DNA of 64,000 nucleotides. It comes from Cupriavidus sp. YR651 (GTDB taxonomy: Bacteria > Pseudomonadota > Gammaproteobacteria > Burkholderiales > Burkholderiaceae). Below, piece by piece: positions 7,636 through 17,151 of this stretch. A program made the translations under genes and the position numbers. The notes beneath the pieces are model-generated. The model worked only from the letters and a program-made list of their open reading frames with translations, ran no database searches and was not told the origin of the DNA. The first letter of the stretch is position 1. Every line of letters begins with the position of its first letter. The stretch lies in NCBI RefSeq assembly GCF_900101625.1, contig NZ_FMYZ01000001.1, positions 124,001 to 188,000 of the forward strand, in the 5' to 3' direction.

Positions 7636-8085
7636 TTATAACGTCTGGGTAGGCCGGCCGGATTCGATGGCCTTGCCCAGGATTTCTTCCACGGCCCGTT
7701 TCAGGCTGCGGCCATTATCGTCGTCCGGCAGATGCACGCCCACACCGGGGGTCTTCATCGGGGTTCCGGCTGGGGTGATCCATGCCACGGTGCCCTGCAC
7801 CTGATACTTCTGCGGTCGGTCCAGCAGCGACAGTACCAGGAACACCTGCTCGCCCAGCCGGAACGGGCGATTGGACGGCACGAAGATGCCTCCGCGCGAC
7901 AGGAACGGCATGTAGGCCGCGTAGAGCCCCGCCTGGTCCTTGATCGACAACGACAACACGTTCGGACGCTGTGCCGCGCCGCCCGTGGCCTGTCCGCCTG
8001 GTACGCCGGTATTGGCGCCGGCCGGATTGGGATTGGCTGGTGCAACCGCCGGACGCGGCGGAACCCCCGTGACTGGTGCATTCAT
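7636..8085 (-). CDS. pilZ: PilZ-type type IV pilus assembly protein
   Basis: The 149-residue protein has a Pro/Ala/Gly-rich N-terminal tail (1-45) and a PilZ domain (45-145): YMPFLSRGGIFVPSNRPFRLGEQVFLVLSLLDRP, VAWITPAG and GVGVHLPDDD. It lacks the RxxxR c-di-GMP motif, as does canonical P. aeruginosa PilZ, which acts by binding PilB and FimX. Position directly after holB is the standard location of pilZ. No pil structural genes are in the window. Confidence 0.9.
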   Translation of the reverse strand: MNAPVTGVPPRPAVAPANPNPAGANTGVPGGQATGGAAQRPNVLSLSIKDQAGLYAAYMPFLSRGGIFVPSNRPFRLGEQVFLVLSLLDRPQKYQVQGTVAWITPAGTPMKTPGVGVHLPDDDNGRSLKRAVEEILGKAIESGRPTQTL

Positions 8086-8180
8086 GCTCGACCCTAGTTT
8101 TGGTTGCCCGCTTTGCGCGGGCTATTGGAAATGATTGCTGCGAACGACTTGTACCACGTGTGCTGCCTGATTCCTACCGG

Positions 8181-9194
8181 TCAGCGGAACAATTGCCGGT
8201 AATCCAGGAAAACCGACTCCATGACGAGGCGTGCGGCCAACGGATGGTTCTCGTTGCGGCGATGGCTGACCAGCCGCGCGGCAAAGGCCTGCAGCCGGTG
8301 CGCATCGGTGGCGCCCGCACAACGCCCGAGCGCGGCCATTTCCTTGGGGAAGTAGCGCACGGCACTGCCACCCAGGCACAGTGCCAGCAGATCGTACGTC
8401 CAGCGTTGCAGGATGCCAAGGACGGCCGGCACGGGCAGTTTCTGCAGTTGTTCGGCCGCCGCCAGGGCGTCGAACGCGGCGCCGGCGCCCAACTGGCCAA
8501 CCAGCCAGCGTTGCAGCGGCTGCTCTTCGGCTTCGGCCGCGTGCAAGGCCGTCAGCGGCGAGCCGCCCGCCAGCGCCAGCTGTGCCTCGGCATCGGCCAC
8601 GCCCTGGCTGCGAAGCCAGGCCAGCGCGTCAACCGGCGTCGGGCGCTCCACGGAAAACTGCCGGCAGCGCGACAGGATCGTCGGCAAAACCCGGTCCAGC
8701 CGGTCGGTGACCAACAGGAATACCGTCGACGGCGGCGGCTCCTCCAGCGTTTTCAACAGCGCGTTGGCGCCCTCGGTCTGCAGGGCATCGAGCGGATACA
8801 CCACCACCATGCGCAAGCCGGCCCGGTGCGTGCCCACGCCCACGGCCTCGATCAGCGCGCGCACCTGCTCCATGCGGATGAACTTGCTGGGCGCGCGCTT
8901 CTTGCCGCCACCTCCGTCGGCATCGCCTTCGACCTCGGCGCCGGCATCCAGCGCCTCCGGTCGTACCACCGTGAAGTCGGGGTGGTTGCCCTGGCTGAAC
9001 CAATGACAGGCACCGCAGGTATTGCACGGCTGGCCATCGGCCAGCGGCGATTCACACAACAGGCCCTGCGCGAAATGCAGCGCCAGATCGCGCTTGCCGA
9101 TGCCTTGCTGGCCGTGGAGGAGCAGCGCATGCGGCAGCCGCTCGCGCAGGGCCGTTAGTCGTTGCCAGTCTTCTCGTTGCCAGGGATAAAGCAT
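8181..9194 (-). CDS. holB: DNA polymerase III delta-prime subunit
   Basis: This 337-residue clamp-loader subunit has an AAA+ fold. The P-loop is LLLHGQQGIGKRDLA, the zinc-module cysteines occur as PCNTCGACHW, and the sensor region is KTLEEPPPSTVFLLVTD, where the SRC motif appears as LSRCRQF. It loads the beta clamp as part of the gamma complex. It follows tmk by 86 nt and precedes pilZ, the usual tmk-holB-pilZ order. Length is normal. Confidence 0.95.
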   Translation of the reverse strand: MLYPWQREDWQRLTALRERLPHALLLHGQQGIGKRDLALHFAQGLLCESPLADGQPCNTCGACHWFSQGNHPDFTVVRPEALDAGAEVEGDADGGGGKKRAPSKFIRMEQVRALIEAVGVGTHRAGLRMVVVYPLDALQTEGANALLKTLEEPPPSTVFLLVTDRLDRVLPTILSRCRQFSVERPTPVDALAWLRSQGVADAEAQLALAGGSPLTALHAAEAEEQPLQRWLVGQLGAGAAFDALAAAEQLQKLPVPAVLGILQRWTYDLLALCLGGSAVRYFPKEMAALGRCAGATDAHRLQAFAARLVSHRRNENHPLAARLVMESVFLDYRQLFR

Positions 9195-9280
9195 GCGGGT
9201 TCAATGAGTTAGCGATGATGTCTCATGTATTGTCCAAGGACTGCACCCGAACATCATCGCGCGGATATAAACGCAAATAA

Positions 9281-9892
9281 TCAGAGACTTGCGAGGATTT
9301 CCTCGAGTGTCACCCGAATCTCTTCGATCGACCGTGTGGCGTCGATCACGCGGAACCGGCCCGGGGCTGCCTCGGCCCTGCGCAGGTATTCCGCACGCGT
9401 GCGCTGGAAGAACGCGCGCGATTCGGCCTCGAACTTGTCAGGGGACCGGGCACCGGCCAGCCGCTCGCTGGCGGTTTCCAGCGGCACGTCGAACAGGAGC
9501 GTCAGGTCCGGCTGCAGGTCGCCCTGCACCCATTGCTCCAGCGCCTCCAGCCGGTCCAGGGACAGGCCACGGCCGCCCCCTTGATAGGCAAACGTGGCAT
9601 CGGTGAAGCGATCCGAGATCACCCAGTCGCCGCGCGCCAGGGCCGGCTCGATGACCTCGGCGATGTGCTCGCGCCGTGCGGCAAACATCAGCAGCGCCTC
9701 GGTTTCCAGGTGCATGGGGCGGTGCAGCAGCAACTGGCGCAGGTCCTCGCCCAGCGGGGTGCCGCCGGGCTCGCGGGTGGTGACGACGTGGCCGGTATCG
9801 GGCCGCGCGCGCAGGCGCTCGGCGACCCACTCGATGTGGGTGCTCTTGCCCGCGCCGTCGATGCCTTCGAAGGTAATGAATTTTCCGCGCAT
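9281..9892 (-). CDS. tmk: thymidylate kinase
   Basis: The 203-residue enzyme phosphorylates dTMP to dTDP. The P-loop is [12 protein letters not shown], the DR(Y/F) motif is [17 protein letters not shown], and [17 protein letters not shown] is the substrate region. The start lies 7 nt after the mltG stop, so mltG-tmk-holB form one transcript. Confidence 0.96.
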   Translation of the reverse strand: MRGKFITFEGIDGAGKSTHIEWVAERLRARPDTGHVVTTREPGGTPLGEDLRQLLLHRPMHLETEALLMFAARREHIAEVIEPALARGDWVISDRFTDATFAYQGGGRGLSLDRLEALEQWVQGDLQPDLTLLFDVPLETASERLAGARSPDKFEAESRAFFQRTRAEYLRRAEAAPGRFRVIDATRSIEEIRVTLEEILASL

Positions 9893-9899
9893 GAAAGAC

Positions 9900-10895
9900 T
9901 TATTTGCCGCGCTGGTACTTGTCGACCGCGCGATTGTGTTCGGGAAGCGAATTGGAGAAATGACTGCTGCCGTCGCCGCGCGCCACGAAATACAGCGCGT
10001 CGGACGGCGCCGGCGCGGTTGCCGCGGCCAGCGAGGCCAGCCCCGGCAGCGCGATCGGCGTCGGCGGCAGGCCGGTGCGCGTGTACGTATTGTACGGGGT
10101 GTCGGTCAGCAGATCGCGCTTGCGCAGGTTGCCGTCGAAACCCTCGCCGATACCGTAGATCACGGTCGGGTCGGTCTGCAGCATCATGTTCTTGCGCAGG
10201 CGGTTGACGAAGACCGCCGCGATCATCGGCCGCTCCACGGCCTGCCCGGTTTCTTTCTCCACGATCGATGCCATCACCAGCGCCTCGTACGGGGTCTTGT
10301 ACGGCAGGTCGGGCGAACGGGCGCTCCAGGCGTCGTTGAGCCGCTTCTGCATCGCGCGATAGGCATGGCGATACAGTTCGATATCGCTGCTGCCACGGGC
10401 AAACAGGTAGGTGTCCGGAAAAAACAGGCCCTCGGGCGACGGTTCGCCGGCGCCGATCGCGCGCATCAGGTCCGCATCGGACATGCCCTGGGTGTCATGC
10501 TTGAGCGCCGGGTTGGCATCCACGGCAGCCCGCATCTTGCGGAACTCCCAGCCTTCGATCACGGTGACCACGTAGTGCGTGACCTCGCCCCGGGCAATCT
10601 TCTCGATGACATCCAGCGGCGTGACGCCGGTTTCGAACTGGTAGCCCCCTGCCTTGAGATCGGCCCCATGGCCGGTGATCCGGACCAGCAACTGGAACAG
10701 GCGCGGGTCCATGGGCAAGCCGCCGCGCTGGACCTGGCGGCCGACGCTGGCCACGCTGGAGTTGGGCTTGATGATGACTTCGACAGGCGACGTCGGCAGG
10801 CCGAGCGGTTGGTTGGCCCACCAGGCAAGGCCGCCCGCGGCGGCAATCGCGAAAACCAGCAGGACCCCGACCAGACGCAGGAAGATACGTTTCAT
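9900..10895 (-). CDS. mltG: endolytic murein transglycosylase MltG
   Basis: The 331-residue protein has one N-terminal membrane helix ([22 protein letters not shown]) and a periplasmic YceG/LysM-like domain. The catalytic Glu sits in [11 protein letters not shown], followed by [21 protein letters not shown] and the C-terminal [21 protein letters not shown] motif. It cuts nascent glycan strands, fixing chain length near PBP complexes. The start MKRIFLRL is placed at the membrane anchor; a longer upstream frame is not protein-like. It is the first gene of the mltG-tmk-holB unit. Confidence 0.95.
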   Translation of the reverse strand: MKRIFLRLVGVLLVFAIAAAGGLAWWANQPLGLPTSPVEVIIKPNSSVASVGRQVQRGGLPMDPRLFQLLVRITGHGADLKAGGYQFETGVTPLDVIEKIARGEVTHYVVTVIEGWEFRKMRAAVDANPALKHDTQGMSDADLMRAIGAGEPSPEGLFFPDTYLFARGSSDIELYRHAYRAMQKRLNDAWSARSPDLPYKTPYEALVMASIVEKETGQAVERPMIAAVFVNRLRKNMMLQTDPTVIYGIGEGFDGNLRKRDLLTDTPYNTYTRTGLPPTPIALPGLASLAAATAPAPSDALYFVARGDGSSHFSNSLPEHNRAVDKYQRGK

Positions 10896-11201
10896 GTAGT
10901 GAGTGTGATGGCGCCGCCATGGCCCCACCGGCAGGTCGGGATCGGGGCGGCGGCCGGCCGGAATGGCGACAGCCCCATATAATACCGGGAGCCCCGTGCC
11001 GCCACGAGTCCGCATCGCCACTTTGCGCGATCCGCAACCGACGCCGATACCGGCGTTGCAGCGACGGCACCCGCCCCCATATGCGTTGACGAACCGCTTC
11101 GATCCCGCCACCGCTGGCTGAACCGAGCCCAGCACGGAACCCGGCACCGATCGCGCATTCGAAGCGCCCTATTACCGTACCGCCAACCCTGGCCCGACTG
11201 C
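10896..11201. other. divergent intergenic region between mltG and ygfZ
   Basis: This 306-bp stretch separates the two divergent genes. A plus-strand TATAAT occurs at 10978-10983, but no good -35 box stands at the right distance. No open frame here looks coding and I see no clear operator. Confidence 0.4.
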
Positions 11202-12215
11202 ATGCCTGCCATCGAATTCCCGCCCCTTGCCTCCAGCCTCGAGTCCCTGCACCGCGACGGTATCGTCGCCGCGCCTGCCGGTCTCGGCCTGATCCGGGTT
11301 GCCGGCGACGATGCCGCCACCTTCCTCCACACCCAGCTGACCAACGCGGTCGAAGACCTCTCGGCCGGTGATAGCGCCCGGCTGGCGGGCTACTGCTCGC
11401 CCAAGGGGCGGCTGCAGGCCAGCTTCCTGATGTGGCGCGATGCCGAGGGCATCGTCTTGCAGATCTCGGCCGACATCCAGCCGGCGATCCAGAAACGACT
11501 GGCGATGTTCGTGCTGCGCGCCAAGGCGAAGCTGTCGGACCTGTCCGCCACGCATCGCATCCTGGGCGTGGCCGGTGCGGGTGCCGAAGCCGCCCTGGCG
11601 GCCGCCGGGCTCCCCGCGCCGCATGGTCCGCTGGCCACGGCCAGCGCCGCCCGCGTGACCGTGATCCGTCTGGCCGATGCCGACGGCGAGCCGCGCTGGC
11701 AGATCGTCGCCCCGGCCGAGCAGGCCGATAGCCTGGAGCAGGCGCTGGCGGGCCGGCTGACCCCGGCCTCCGCCGGTTTCTGGGACTGGCTGGAAATCCG
11801 CTCCGGTGTGCCGCGTATCGCCGCCGCCACGCAGGAACAGTTCGTGCCGCAGATGATCAATTTCGAACTGATTGGCGGCGTGAATTTCCGCAAGGGCTGC
11901 TACCCGGGCCAGGAAGTGGTGGCGCGCAGCCAGTATCGCGGCACGCTGAAGCGCCGCATGTGGCTGGTCCATGGCGAAGGCGATGTGCCTGCCGCGGCCG
12001 CCGAGATCTTCCGTCCGGAAGATCCCGAGCAGCCCTGCGGCATGATCGTCAACGCCGCGGCGGCGCCGGAAGGTGGCTGGGATGGCCTGGCCGAACTGAA
12101 GATCGATGCCGCCACGGGCGCGCTGCGCCTGGGCGCCGCCGACGGCCTGGCCGTGGCCACGCGTGCGCTGCCGTACGAAGTGCCGCTGCCCAACGAGGCG
12201 CAGGCCGCCGGCTGA
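11202..12215 (+). CDS. ygfZ: tRNA-modifying/Fe-S assembly protein YgfZ
   Basis: The 337-residue folate-binding protein belongs to the GcvT-like YgfZ/IBA57 family, which supports maturation of Fe-S enzymes such as MiaB. The diagnostic KGCYxGQE motif appears as NFRKGCYPGQEVVARSQYRG near residue 235. The N-terminal DAATFLHTQLTNAVEDL and GYCSPKGRLQASFLMW are typical. It diverges from mltG and leads a small unit with a DUF4936 gene and an NRDE gene. Confidence 0.94.
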   Translation: MPAIEFPPLASSLESLHRDGIVAAPAGLGLIRVAGDDAATFLHTQLTNAVEDLSAGDSARLAGYCSPKGRLQASFLMWRDAEGIVLQISADIQPAIQKRLAMFVLRAKAKLSDLSATHRILGVAGAGAEAALAAAGLPAPHGPLATASAARVTVIRLADADGEPRWQIVAPAEQADSLEQALAGRLTPASAGFWDWLEIRSGVPRIAAATQEQFVPQMINFELIGGVNFRKGCYPGQEVVARSQYRGTLKRRMWLVHGEGDVPAAAAEIFRPEDPEQPCGMIVNAAAAPEGGWDGLAELKIDAATGALRLGAADGLAVATRALPYEVPLPNEAQAAG

Positions 12216-12234
12216 CCGACACGGGAATCCCGCC

Positions 12235-12525
12235 ATGAGCGATCATCTCTACGTCTATTTCAAGGTGCCGGACGCGCAGGCCACGGAGGCCCTGCCGCAC
12301 TGGCATCGCTGGATGGAAACGGTCGCCGAGGCGACCGGGATTGGTGGTACGCTGATGCGCAGACCCGAGACCCGCGCCGGCATGCAGACCTGGATGGAGA
12401 GCTACGCGGACGTACCTCCCGCCTTCGATGCCACCCTGGACGGTCTGTGGCGGCAAAGCGGGCTCGCGCAGTGGATCAGCGGCGAGCGGCAAGCCGAGCG
12501 GTTTGTCGACCTGGACGTGCTCTGA
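12235..12525 (+). CDS. DUF4936 family protein
   Basis: A 96-residue protein, MSDHLYVYFKVPDAQ at the start, with Arg/Glu-rich ends and conserved-looking METVAEATGIGGTLMRRPET and WMESYADVPPAFD segments. It matches the small betaproteobacterial DUF4936 proteins usually found beside ygfZ. The fold resembles a ferredoxin-like dimer, but the function is unknown. It lies 19 nt after ygfZ and 33 nt before the NRDE gene, so it is co-transcribed. Confidence 0.8.
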   Translation: MSDHLYVYFKVPDAQATEALPHWHRWMETVAEATGIGGTLMRRPETRAGMQTWMESYADVPPAFDATLDGLWRQSGLAQWISGERQAERFVDLDVL

Positions 12526-12558
12526 GCCGCTCCGGCAGTTAGCAGGAAAGGAAGGAAT

Positions 12559-13410
12559 ATGTGCCTGATATTGGTGGCCTGGCAATCACACCCGGACTAT
12601 GCCCTGGTGGTCGCCGGCAACCGCGACGAGTTCTATGCCCGCCCCGCGGCGGCGGCACAATGGTGGCAGGACGCGCCAGAGGTGCTGGGTGGCCGCGACA
12701 TGGCGGAAGTGATCGGCGAGCCCGGCACCTGGATGGGCGTCGCCACCGCCAATGCGCGGCGCGGCCATGCCGGTGCGCGCTTTGCCGCCCTGACCAATTA
12801 CCGCGCGCCATCCGAGAAGCGGACCGATGCGCGCTCGCGCGGCGAGCTTGTCTCGCATTTCCTGCGCGGCGATCAATCGCCTGACGAGTATCTGCATGCC
12901 CTGGCGTCCGACCACGGCGCCTACAACGGCTTCAACCTGCTGGCGAGCGACCTGCACGATCTCTGGTGGTACAGCAACCGTTCGCCGTCACGCCAGCCGC
13001 AACGGCTGAAACCCGGACTGTATGGCTTGTCGAACGCGCTGCTGGATACGCCCTGGCCCAAGGTGCGCAGCCGCGTGGGCGCGATGTGCGAAGTGCTGGC
13101 GGCAGACAGCGGCCAGGCGACGGCGAGCGTCGAACCCTACCTCCAGTTGCTGGCCGACGAGCGCCAGGCGGCTGACTGGGAGCTGCCCAGCACGGGCGTG
13201 GCGCCTGAATGGGAAAAGCTGCTGTCCTCCGCCTTCATCCGATCGCCAAACTACGGCACGCGCGCCAGCACGCTGCTGCGCGTGCGGCATGACGGGCGCT
13301 TCGACTTCTGCGAGCGCAGCTTCGATGCCAATGGCCAGACCGGCGAGGTGTCCTACCGAGGCCACCTGAAGGTCGCGCGCGATACGGGCACGGTGCCCGC
13401 TCCGCGCTGA
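12559..13410 (+). CDS. NRDE (TANGO2-like) family protein
   Basis: The 283-residue protein carries the name-giving motif VVAGNRDEFYARPAAAA directly after MCLILVAWQSHP. The N-terminal Cys2 would become the nucleophile if this is an Ntn-type amidohydrolase fold, as proposed for TANGO2 homologues. LTNYRAPSEKR and NGFNLLASD are typical. Family members have been linked to heme trafficking and lipid homeostasis; the bacterial role is unsettled. Its TGA stop falls inside the first unit of a CTGACGG repeat. Confidence 0.85.
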   Translation: MCLILVAWQSHPDYALVVAGNRDEFYARPAAAAQWWQDAPEVLGGRDMAEVIGEPGTWMGVATANARRGHAGARFAALTNYRAPSEKRTDARSRGELVSHFLRGDQSPDEYLHALASDHGAYNGFNLLASDLHDLWWYSNRSPSRQPQRLKPGLYGLSNALLDTPWPKVRSRVGAMCEVLAADSGQATASVEPYLQLLADERQAADWELPSTGVAPEWEKLLSSAFIRSPNYGTRASTLLRVRHDGRFDFCERSFDANGQTGEVSYRGHLKVARDTGTVPAPR

Positions 13411-13441
13411 CGGCTGACGGCTGACGGCTGACGGCTGACGG
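13407..13441. repeat. five tandem CTGACGG units
   Basis: The 7-bp unit CTGACGG is repeated five times without error, and the first copy includes the stop codon of the NRDE gene. A short GTTAGCGC direct duplication follows about 30 bp later. The array could vary in copy number between strains. Confidence 0.9.
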
Positions 13442-13520
13442 CGCATGATCGCGCCGTCGGCGCCATTCGCCTGTTAGCGCGTTAGCGCGCCATTCACACC
13501 GCTTTCGCGCGGACAGCGGC

Positions 13521-13946
13521 TCAGCGCAGCCGCTTCCGCATCTCCAGATGCGGGATGCCCGCTTCCTCGAATTCCTCGCCAACCGGCTCGAACCCCACCC
13601 GCGCGTAGAACGGCGCGGCGTGCGTCTGCGCATTCAGGATCAGTTCCGGATAGCGCAGTTCGGCGGCCTTGGCCATCAGGGCGTCGAGCACCTTTGCCCC
13701 CATCCCCGTGCCGCGCGCCTCCTTGAGCACCGCCATGCGCCCGATATGCCCGTCCGGCAGCAGCCGGCCCGTGGCCACGGGTGTGCCATCCGCCGCAAAC
13801 GCCAGCGCGTGCCAGCTCGGCTCGTCCATATCGTCCCATTCCAGTTCCACCGGAACGCCCTGCTCCTCCACGAAGACGTTGTAGCGGATGGCGCGGGCGC
13901 GCTCGCGGGCTTCGGCCCAGGCGCAGACGAGTACGGAGTCGGACAT
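13521..13946 (-). CDS. GNAT-family N-acetyltransferase (ElaA/YjcF-like)
   Basis: The 141-residue protein opens with RIRYNVF-type sequence (ARAIRYNVFVEEQGVPVELEWDDMDE), a hallmark of the ElaA/YjcF subgroup. The acetyl-CoA loop IGRMAVLKEARGTGMGAKVLDALM follows, then NAQTHAAPFYARVGFEPVGEEFEEAGIPHLEM. The substrate is unknown. MSDSVLV is the likely start because upstream residues are not conserved-looking. It converges on the NRDE unit. Confidence 0.88.
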   Translation of the reverse strand: MSDSVLVCAWAEARERARAIRYNVFVEEQGVPVELEWDDMDEPSWHALAFAADGTPVATGRLLPDGHIGRMAVLKEARGTGMGAKVLDALMAKAAELRYPELILNAQTHAAPFYARVGFEPVGEEFEEAGIPHLEMRKRLR

Positions 13947-14067
13947 GATCGGATGACGCGGAAAGTCTGAAGAGAGGCGCAATCATACTCCAGCCGATAT
14001 GGCTGGCCGGGGCCGGATTGGGCGCAATTTCAACAGAGTGACTCACTCTCCTAAGGGTTTGCCCCCG

Positions 14068-14096
14068 TCGGCAATCGGCAGCAAAATTTGTATGAT
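14068..14096 (+). promoter_or_regulatory. promoter candidate of the tetronate-catabolism operon
   Basis: TCGGCA and TATGAT are separated by 17 bp, with the -10 one base off consensus. The regulator's GTG start is 30 bp further on. No convincing palindromic GntR/FadR operator could be resolved around it. Confidence 0.45.
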
Positions 14097-14126
14097 GACC
14101 TGACTACCCGATAACCTGAGTGCGCC

Positions 14127-14879
14127 GTGTTCCAGAAGATTCCCGCCCGTGCCCTGACTGACAGCGTTGCCGAGCAATTGCTGGAAAAGATCGAGGGCGG
14201 CGCCTTTCCGCGTGGTGCCAAGCTGCCGACCGAGGCCGTGCTCTCCGAGGAATTCGGCGTCAGCCGCACCGTCATTCGCGAGGCCATCGCCCGCCTGAAG
14301 TACGAAGGCCTGGTGGAATCGCGCCAGGGCAGCGGCGTCTTCGTGACCGACCAGGCGGGCCTGCGGCCGCTGCGTATCGACTACAGCGAAACCGGCACGC
14401 TCGAATCCGTGCTGCAGATCGTGGAACTGCGCCGGTCGATCGAGGCCGAGGTGGCCGCACAGGCCGCCCGCCGCCGCACCGACGCCGCCATGGTCGCCAT
14501 CGACGCCGCGCTGGCCCGCCTCGACGCCGCGGTGGCCGAAGGCAGCGACGGCGTGGAAGCCGACGTGGCCTTCCACCGCGCCATCGCCGAGGCCACCGGC
14601 AACCCCTTCTTCCTCAAGACGCTCGCCTTCCTGAGCCAGTACCTGGAAGCCGCGACGCGCGTGACCCGGACCAACGAAGCCCGCCGCGAAGACTTCTCGC
14701 GCCAGGTGCGTGAAGAGCACCAGGCGATCGTCGCGGCCATCCGTGCCGGCGACCCCGATGCCGCCCGCAACGCGGCCCAGAACCACATGTACAACGCAGC
14801 GCGCCGCCTCTCGCAACTTGGCGATGACGGCACGCCTGCCGATGGTGACGCGGACGTGCCCCACGGCCCGTCGCACTGA
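14127..14879 (+). CDS. FadR-subfamily GntR regulator of tetronate catabolism
   Basis: The 250-residue regulator has a GntR winged helix (1-75; FPRGAKLPTEAVLSEEFGVSRTVIREAIARLK) and an FCD effector domain (about 95-225). Asp and His residues that would chelate a metal are visible in DVAFHRAIAEATGN and ANRNHM-like QNHMYNAARR. It reads from a GTG start. Being first in the cluster and 27 nt before ltnD, it most likely controls the operon in response to a four-carbon sugar acid or its oxo derivative. The effector assignment is inference. Confidence 0.85.
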   Translation: MFQKIPARALTDSVAEQLLEKIEGGAFPRGAKLPTEAVLSEEFGVSRTVIREAIARLKYEGLVESRQGSGVFVTDQAGLRPLRIDYSETGTLESVLQIVELRRSIEAEVAAQAARRRTDAAMVAIDAALARLDAAVAEGSDGVEADVAFHRAIAEATGNPFFLKTLAFLSQYLEAATRVTRTNEARREDFSRQVREEHQAIVAAIRAGDPDAARNAAQNHMYNAARRLSQLGDDGTPADGDADVPHGPSH

Positions 14880-14906
14880 TCCATCCCTTTCTCGCAGGAG
14901 TTAGCT

Positions 14907-15803
14907 ATGTCCCGGAATGTCGGCGTCATCGGTTTGGGCGCAATGGGCAATGGAGTCGCGCAGTCTCTGCTGCGCGCCGGTTTCAACGTGCATGCCTGCG
15001 ACCTGCGGCCTGAGGTGCTGCAGCGCTTTGCCGATGCCGGCGGCGTGCCGTGCGCCAGCCCGGCCGAACTGGGCCGCCGTTGCGACGTGGTGATCACGCT
15101 GGTCGTCAACGCCCAGCAGACCGAGGCGGTGCTGTTCGGTGCCGATGGCGCCGTGCCGGCCATGGAAGCGGGCAAGCTGGTGATCGCCAGCGCCACGGTG
15201 CCTCCCGGCTTTGCCGAAGCGCTGGGCAAGCGCCTGGCCGAGCGCGGCCTGCTGCTGCTCGACGCGCCCGTCTCCGGCGGTGCCGCGCGGGCCGCCAGCG
15301 GCGAAATGACGATGATGACGTCGGGCCCGGCCGAAGCCTACGCGCTGGCCGAGGACGTGCTGGCCGCGATCTCGGGCAAGGTCTACCGCCTGGGCGATGC
15401 CCACGGCGCCGGCTCCAAGGTCAAGATCATCAACCAGTTGCTGGCCGGCGTGCATATCGCCGCCGCGGCGGAAGCGATGGCGCTGGGCCTGCGCGAAGGC
15501 GTGAATCCCGATGCGCTCTATGACGTCATCACGCACAGCGCGGGTAACTCGTGGATGTTCGAGAACCGCGTGCCGCATATCCTGTCCGGCGACTACACGC
15601 CGCTTTCCGCCGTCGACATCTTCGTCAAGGATCTCGGCATGGTGCTGGACACCGCGCGCACCAGCAAATTCCCGCTGCCGCTATCGGCCGCCGCCCACCA
15701 GATGTTCATGATGGCCTCCACGGCCGGCCATGGCGGCGAGGACGATTCCGCCGTCATCAAGATCTTCCCGGGCATCGAGTTGCCGGCAGGCAAGGCGAAG
15801 TAA
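14907..15803 (+). CDS. ltnD: L-threonate 2-dehydrogenase
   Basis: This 298-residue enzyme is a beta-hydroxyacid dehydrogenase. The Rossmann motif is GVIGLGAMGNGVA, the substrate loop is LLDAPVSGGAARAASGEMT, and the catalytic Lys is in GSKVKIINQLLAG. It would oxidise L-threonate to 2-oxo-tetronate with NAD. The specific name rests on the neighbours: OtnK, OtnC and OtnI homologues follow, the combination characterised in Ralstonia eutropha and others as the tetronate pathway. RBS AGGAG precedes the ATG. Confidence 0.9.
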   Translation: MSRNVGVIGLGAMGNGVAQSLLRAGFNVHACDLRPEVLQRFADAGGVPCASPAELGRRCDVVITLVVNAQQTEAVLFGADGAVPAMEAGKLVIASATVPPGFAEALGKRLAERGLLLLDAPVSGGAARAASGEMTMMTSGPAEAYALAEDVLAAISGKVYRLGDAHGAGSKVKIINQLLAGVHIAAAAEAMALGLREGVNPDALYDVITHSAGNSWMFENRVPHILSGDYTPLSAVDIFVKDLGMVLDTARTSKFPLPLSAAAHQMFMMASTAGHGGEDDSAVIKIFPGIELPAGKAK

Positions 15804-15813
15804 GGAGCCGGCC

Positions 15814-17151
15814 ATGACAGCACCCGCCCAACCTTCCACGATATTGGCTTCCACAACTTCGCCAGCCACGCATGCGCCGCTGCTCGGCTGCATCGCCGAC
15901 GATTTCACCGGCGCCACCGACCTCGCCAACACGCTCGTGCGCAATGGCATGCGCACCGTGCAGACCATCGGCGTGCCCGCTGCCGGCAGCGCCGACGCCG
16001 CCACGCAGGCCGATGCCATCGTCGTGGCGCTGAAGTCGCGCACCATTCCGGCCGCCGAGGCCGTGGCGCAATCGCTGGCCGCGTTCGCCTGGCTGCGCGC
16101 TCAGGGTTGCCGCCAGTTCGTATTCAAGTATTGCTCGACGTTCGATTCGACCGATGCCGGCAATATCGGCCCGGTCGCCGAAGCCCTCCTCGATGCGCTG
16201 GACAGTGATTTCACCATCGCCTGCCCGGCTTTCCCGGAGAACGGCCGCACCATCTTCCGCGGCCACCTGTTTGTGGCAGATACGCTGCTCAATGAATCCG
16301 GCATGGAGCATCACCCGCTCACGCCGATGACCGATGCCAATCTGGTGCGCGTGCTGCAACGCCAGAGCCAGGGCAAGGCGGGCCTGCTGCGTTACGACGC
16401 CGTGGCGCGCGGCCCGGAAGCCACGCGTGCCCGCATCGACGCGTTGCGTGGCGAAGGCGTGCGTCTGGCGGTCGCCGATGCCATTTCCGACGCCGATCTC
16501 TTCGTGCTGGGCGAGGCCTGCGCCAACCTGCCGCTGATTACCGGTGGCTCGGGCATCGCCCTGGGTCTGCCCGAGAACTTCCGCCGCGCCGGCCTGCTGC
16601 CGCAGCGCACCGATGCGGCCGCCGTGCCCGCCGTGGACGGTCACGGCGTGGTGCTGGCCGGCAGCGCATCGCGCGCGACCAATGGCCAGGTGGCGCACTG
16701 GATCGCCCAAAAGCGTCCGGCCCTGCGGATCGATCCCCTTCGGCTGGCCCGTGGCGAGCCGGTGGTGGAACAAGCCCTGGCCTTTGCGGCCGATCATGCC
16801 GAACCGGTACTGATCTACGCGACGGCGACGCCCGACGAAGTCAAGCGCGTGCAGGCCGAACTGGGCGTATCGCGCGCCGGCCATCTCGTCGAAGAAGCCC
16901 TGGCCGGTATCGCGGCGGGCCTCAAGGCGCGCGGGACGCGACGCTTTGTCGTGGCCGGCGGGGAAACCTCGGGCGCCGTGGTCCAGTCGCTCGACGTCCA
17001 GGCCTTGCGCATCGGCACCCAGATTGCCCCGGGCGTGCCGGCCACGGTGACGCTCGATGCCGCGCCGCTCGCGCTGGCGCTGAAATCCGGCAACTTTGGC
17101 GGCGAGAATTTCTTCGATGAAGCCCTGCGGCAACTCGGAGGCACGCAATGA
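15814..17151 (+). CDS. otnK: 3-oxo-tetronate kinase (DUF1537 family)
   Basis: The 445-residue protein is a four-carbon acid sugar kinase. The N-terminal domain has GCIADDFTGATDLANTLV and FKYCSTFDSTDAGNIGP; the C-terminal nucleotide domain has FVVAGGETSGAVVQSL and PGVPATVTLD. It phosphorylates 3-oxo-tetronate at C4, shared by L-threonate and D-erythronate breakdown. It overlaps the next gene by 4 nt (ATGA), a sign of translational coupling. The ATG after GGAGCC is chosen; an earlier frame start is inside ltnD. Confidence 0.93.
   Translation: MTAPAQPSTILASTTSPATHAPLLGCIADDFTGATDLANTLVRNGMRTVQTIGVPAAGSADAATQADAIVVALKSRTIPAAEAVAQSLAAFAWLRAQGCRQFVFKYCSTFDSTDAGNIGPVAEALLDALDSDFTIACPAFPENGRTIFRGHLFVADTLLNESGMEHHPLTPMTDANLVRVLQRQSQGKAGLLRYDAVARGPEATRARIDALRGEGVRLAVADAISDADLFVLGEACANLPLITGGSGIALGLPENFRRAGLLPQRTDAAAVPAVDGHGVVLAGSASRATNGQVAHWIAQKRPALRIDPLRLARGEPVVEQALAFAADHAEPVLIYATATPDEVKRVQAELGVSRAGHLVEEALAGIAAGLKARGTRRFVVAGGETSGAVVQSLDVQALRIGTQIAPGVPATVTLDAAPLALALKSGNFGGENFFDEALRQLGGTQ

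Noticed and set aside
10978..10983. TATAAT as promoter of ygfZ
   Set aside because: No -35 box occurs at 16-18 bp, and the same motif reads weakly on the other strand.
14080..14115. FadR-type operator in front of the GntR gene
   Set aside because: TTGTATGATGACC looked suggestive, but I could not form a symmetric dyad matching GntR/FadR consensus.
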